Shown piece after piece: positions 62,680 to 64,000 of a DNA stretch of 64,000 nt. The stretch comes from JBMDXB01 sp048594885 (lineage in GTDB: Bacteria; Acidobacteriota; Vicinamibacteria; Vicinamibacterales; 2-12-FULL-66-21): the NCBI GenBank assembly GCA_048594885.1, contig JBMDXB010000047.1, positions 1-64,000 on the forward strand. Direction: 5' to 3'. The notes under the pieces were generated by a model. That model did no database searches, was not told where the DNA came from, and was given only the letters and a program-made list of their open reading frames with translations. Numbering within the stretch: the stretch's first letter is position 1; each line of letters begins with the position of its first letter. A program made the translations under genes and the position numbers.

Positions 62680-64000
62680 TACCGCACAAACACGTTTGGC
62701 ATGATCGCGAGCGGCTCGCCGCGGCGGAAGATCTGCATCGGCGCGGACAACGTGCGGAGCGATCGCGTATCGCTGAGGCCGAGCAGTCGCGCGAGGCCGG
62801 CGGCGCGATCGCCGCTGCCGAACGGATCGCGCACGATGTCGTAGAAGGACTTCCGCGGCGGGTAGACGACCAGCTCCACCTCGGAATCTTCACGGATGCC
62901 CGCGCGCTGCTTGGCGATGGCAATCGCCCGATCGAGGCCGCCGAGCTCGTCGACGAGGCCGATCTGCTTCGCCTGATTTCCCGTCCACACACGCCCCTGC
63001 CCGACCGCATCGATCTTCTCGGGTGTCGTCTTGCGGCCGGCCGCCGCTTTCTCGACGAACGCCTCGTACGTCGCGTGGATCAACTGCTCGACGCGCGCGC
63101 GCTCTTCGGGGGAGAACGGACGGATGGGCGAGTACAGATCGGCATAGCGGCCCGACGTCACCCCTTCCATGTTCATCCCGAGCTTCTTCAGCGTGCCGTC
63201 GATCACGAACTTGATCATCACGACGCCAATCGAGCCGGTCAGCGTCGCCGGCTGGGCGACGATGGCGTGCGCCGGCATCGCGATGTAGTAGCCGCCGGAT
63301 GCCGCGACGTCGGACATCGACGCGACCACCGGCTTGACGTCGCGCGTCAGCATCACCTCGCGCCAGATCACATCCGAGGCGATCGCGGATCCGCCGGGAC
63401 TGTCGATCCGCAGCACGATGGCGCGCACGTTCTTGTCGCCGCGCGCCTTGCGCAAGTACTCGACGATCGTGTCGGAGCCGACGACCTCGCCCCCCGGCGC
63501 GTCGAAGCTGCTGCGGCCGGTGCTGATGAGACCGACCGCGTAAATCACCGCGATGCGCGGCCCTTTGTTCAGGCCGAGTGACGTCGCCGACACGCCACGA
63601 TAATCGTCCTGCTCGACGAACTTCACCGTGCCGCTCGCCAGCTTCACCTTGTCGTCCAGCTCGTCTTCGTAGGCGACGTCGTCGACGAGCCCTGCGCGCA
63701 CGGCGTCTTCGGGCAGATACGGGCCGTGATCGACGAGCGCGCGCATCTCCTCCGGCGATTTGCGGCGGCCCTCGGCGAGCCCGCGAATCATCTGCTCGTA
63801 GAGATCGCGATTGAGCGACTCCGCCATCTCGCGGTGCTGCGGCGTGAAGCTGTGCTCCGTGAAGGTGTTCGACGCCGTCTTGTAGTCGCCGACGTGCAGC
63901 GCGTCCGGGTACGCGCCAATCTTGTCGAGCGTACCACGCAGGAACAGCTCGTAGCTGGCGACGCCCGTGAGATCGAGCGACGCCGTCGGCATCAGGAAGA
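62679..64000 (-). CDS. sppA: Signal peptide peptidase SppA (N-terminus outside window)
   Basis: The C-terminal about 440 residues of SppA, 67-kDa (long) type; the open frame continues past the window edge. SppA cleaves leftover signal peptides in the membrane. The catalytic Lys sits in VGDYKTASN, and the second half-protein contains VLRIDSPGGSAIAS and SMSDVAASGGYYIAMPA, in which the Ser before GGYY is the nucleophile. TLTGSIGVVMIKF is a further conserved block. The N-terminal region and start lie beyond base 64000. Confidence 0.93.
   Translation of the reverse strand, partial: FLMPTASLDLTGVASYELFLRGTLDKIGAYPDALHVGDYKTASNTFTEHSFTPQHREMAESLNRDLYEQMIRGLAEGRRKSPEEMRALVDHGPYLPEDAVRAGLVDDVAYEDELDDKVKLASGTVKFVEQDDYRGVSATSLGLNKGPRIAVIYAVGLISTGRSSFDAPGGEVVGSDTIVEYLRKARGDKNVRAIVLRIDSPGGSAIASDVIWREVMLTRDVKPVVASMSDVAASGGYYIAMPAHAIVAQPATLTGSIGVVMIKFVIDGTLKKLGMNMEGVTSGRYADLYSPIRPFSPEERARVEQLIHATYEAFVEKAAAGRKTTPEKIDAVGQGRVWTGNQAKQIGLVDELGGLDRAIAIAKQRAGIREDSEVELVVYPPRKSFYDIVRDPFGSGDRAAGLARLLGLSDTRSLRTLSAPMQIFRRGEPLAIMPNVFVR

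Overview
The window is high-GC DNA (roughly two-thirds G+C by eye) from a Gram-negative, rod-shaped bacterium. It carries a complete mreB-mreC-mreD-mrdA-rodA shape cluster, periplasmic folding and protease genes (a PpiD/SurA-type isomerase, SppA), secreted proteins and a possible outer-membrane barrel. A YpdA-type flavoprotein, a PafA-type phosphatase, a TatT-type TPR protein, a DUF4097 protein behind an ECF sigma/anti-sigma pair and many GTG/TTG starts fit an acidobacterium of the Vicinamibacteria type. That assignment is inference, because no rRNA or other phylogenetic marker is present. No tRNA, rRNA, CRISPR array, prophage or intact transposase was seen.

Layout. 0.2-10.6 kb: pyruvate dehydrogenase E1, a glycerophosphodiesterase, an AAA/VWA/Lon-substrate-domain trio, YpdA, a secreted protein, folE, a TatT-type protein and a small coiled-coil protein. 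10.8-14.4 kb: a nucleotidyltransferase remnant, then a three-gene ABC-2 exporter. 14.4-20.5 kb: an acyl-CoA/aldehyde operon (ALDH, thiolase, isopropylmalate-type dehydrogenase, thiolase, 3-hydroxybutyryl-CoA dehydrogenase). 20.7-26.5 kb: PilZ, a gamma-glutamylcyclotransferase-like protein, an anchored hypothetical protein and two ATPase/permease ABC pairs. 26.5-36.0 kb: HD hydrolase, GltS, NUDIX, YjbQ, tsaD, then a nucleoside-salvage run (mtnA, cytidine deaminase, purine nucleoside phosphorylase, NupC-type transporter, pyrimidine phosphorylase). 36.0-43.3 kb: a tandemly duplicated pair, helical-repeat protein plus HD-GYP, twice. 43.4-51.8 kb: small membrane protein, PafA-type phosphatase, M4 protease, secreted barrel-like protein, MGMT, sigma/anti-sigma/DUF4097 and a secreted protein. 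51.9-60.4 kb: RNase G, the cell-shape cluster and a GAF-GGDEF protein. 60.6-64.0 kb: PpiD-like isomerase and SppA, the latter cut by the window end.

The most unusual content lies between the genes. At least a dozen junctions carry arrays of heptanucleotide tandem repeats. The period is almost always exactly 7, but the unit sequence differs by locus (for example TAGGCAG, GGACCAA, TTTGGCC, TGCTGAA, GGTCCCT, GCTCAGC, GCTGATC, GGGTAAA). Many arrays fold back on themselves, and several end in GTCAA/TTGAC. Some abut a stop or start codon. Overlaid on this are a separate 95-105 bp foldback element in three copies, GTAGG-tagged REP-like hairpins with variable stems (two of which supply a stop codon), a compound hairpin block in two copies, and two local duplications of gene junctions. 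The architecture (period 7, foldback, TTGAC ends) is conserved while the unit varies, which suggests an active process generating or copying these arrays.
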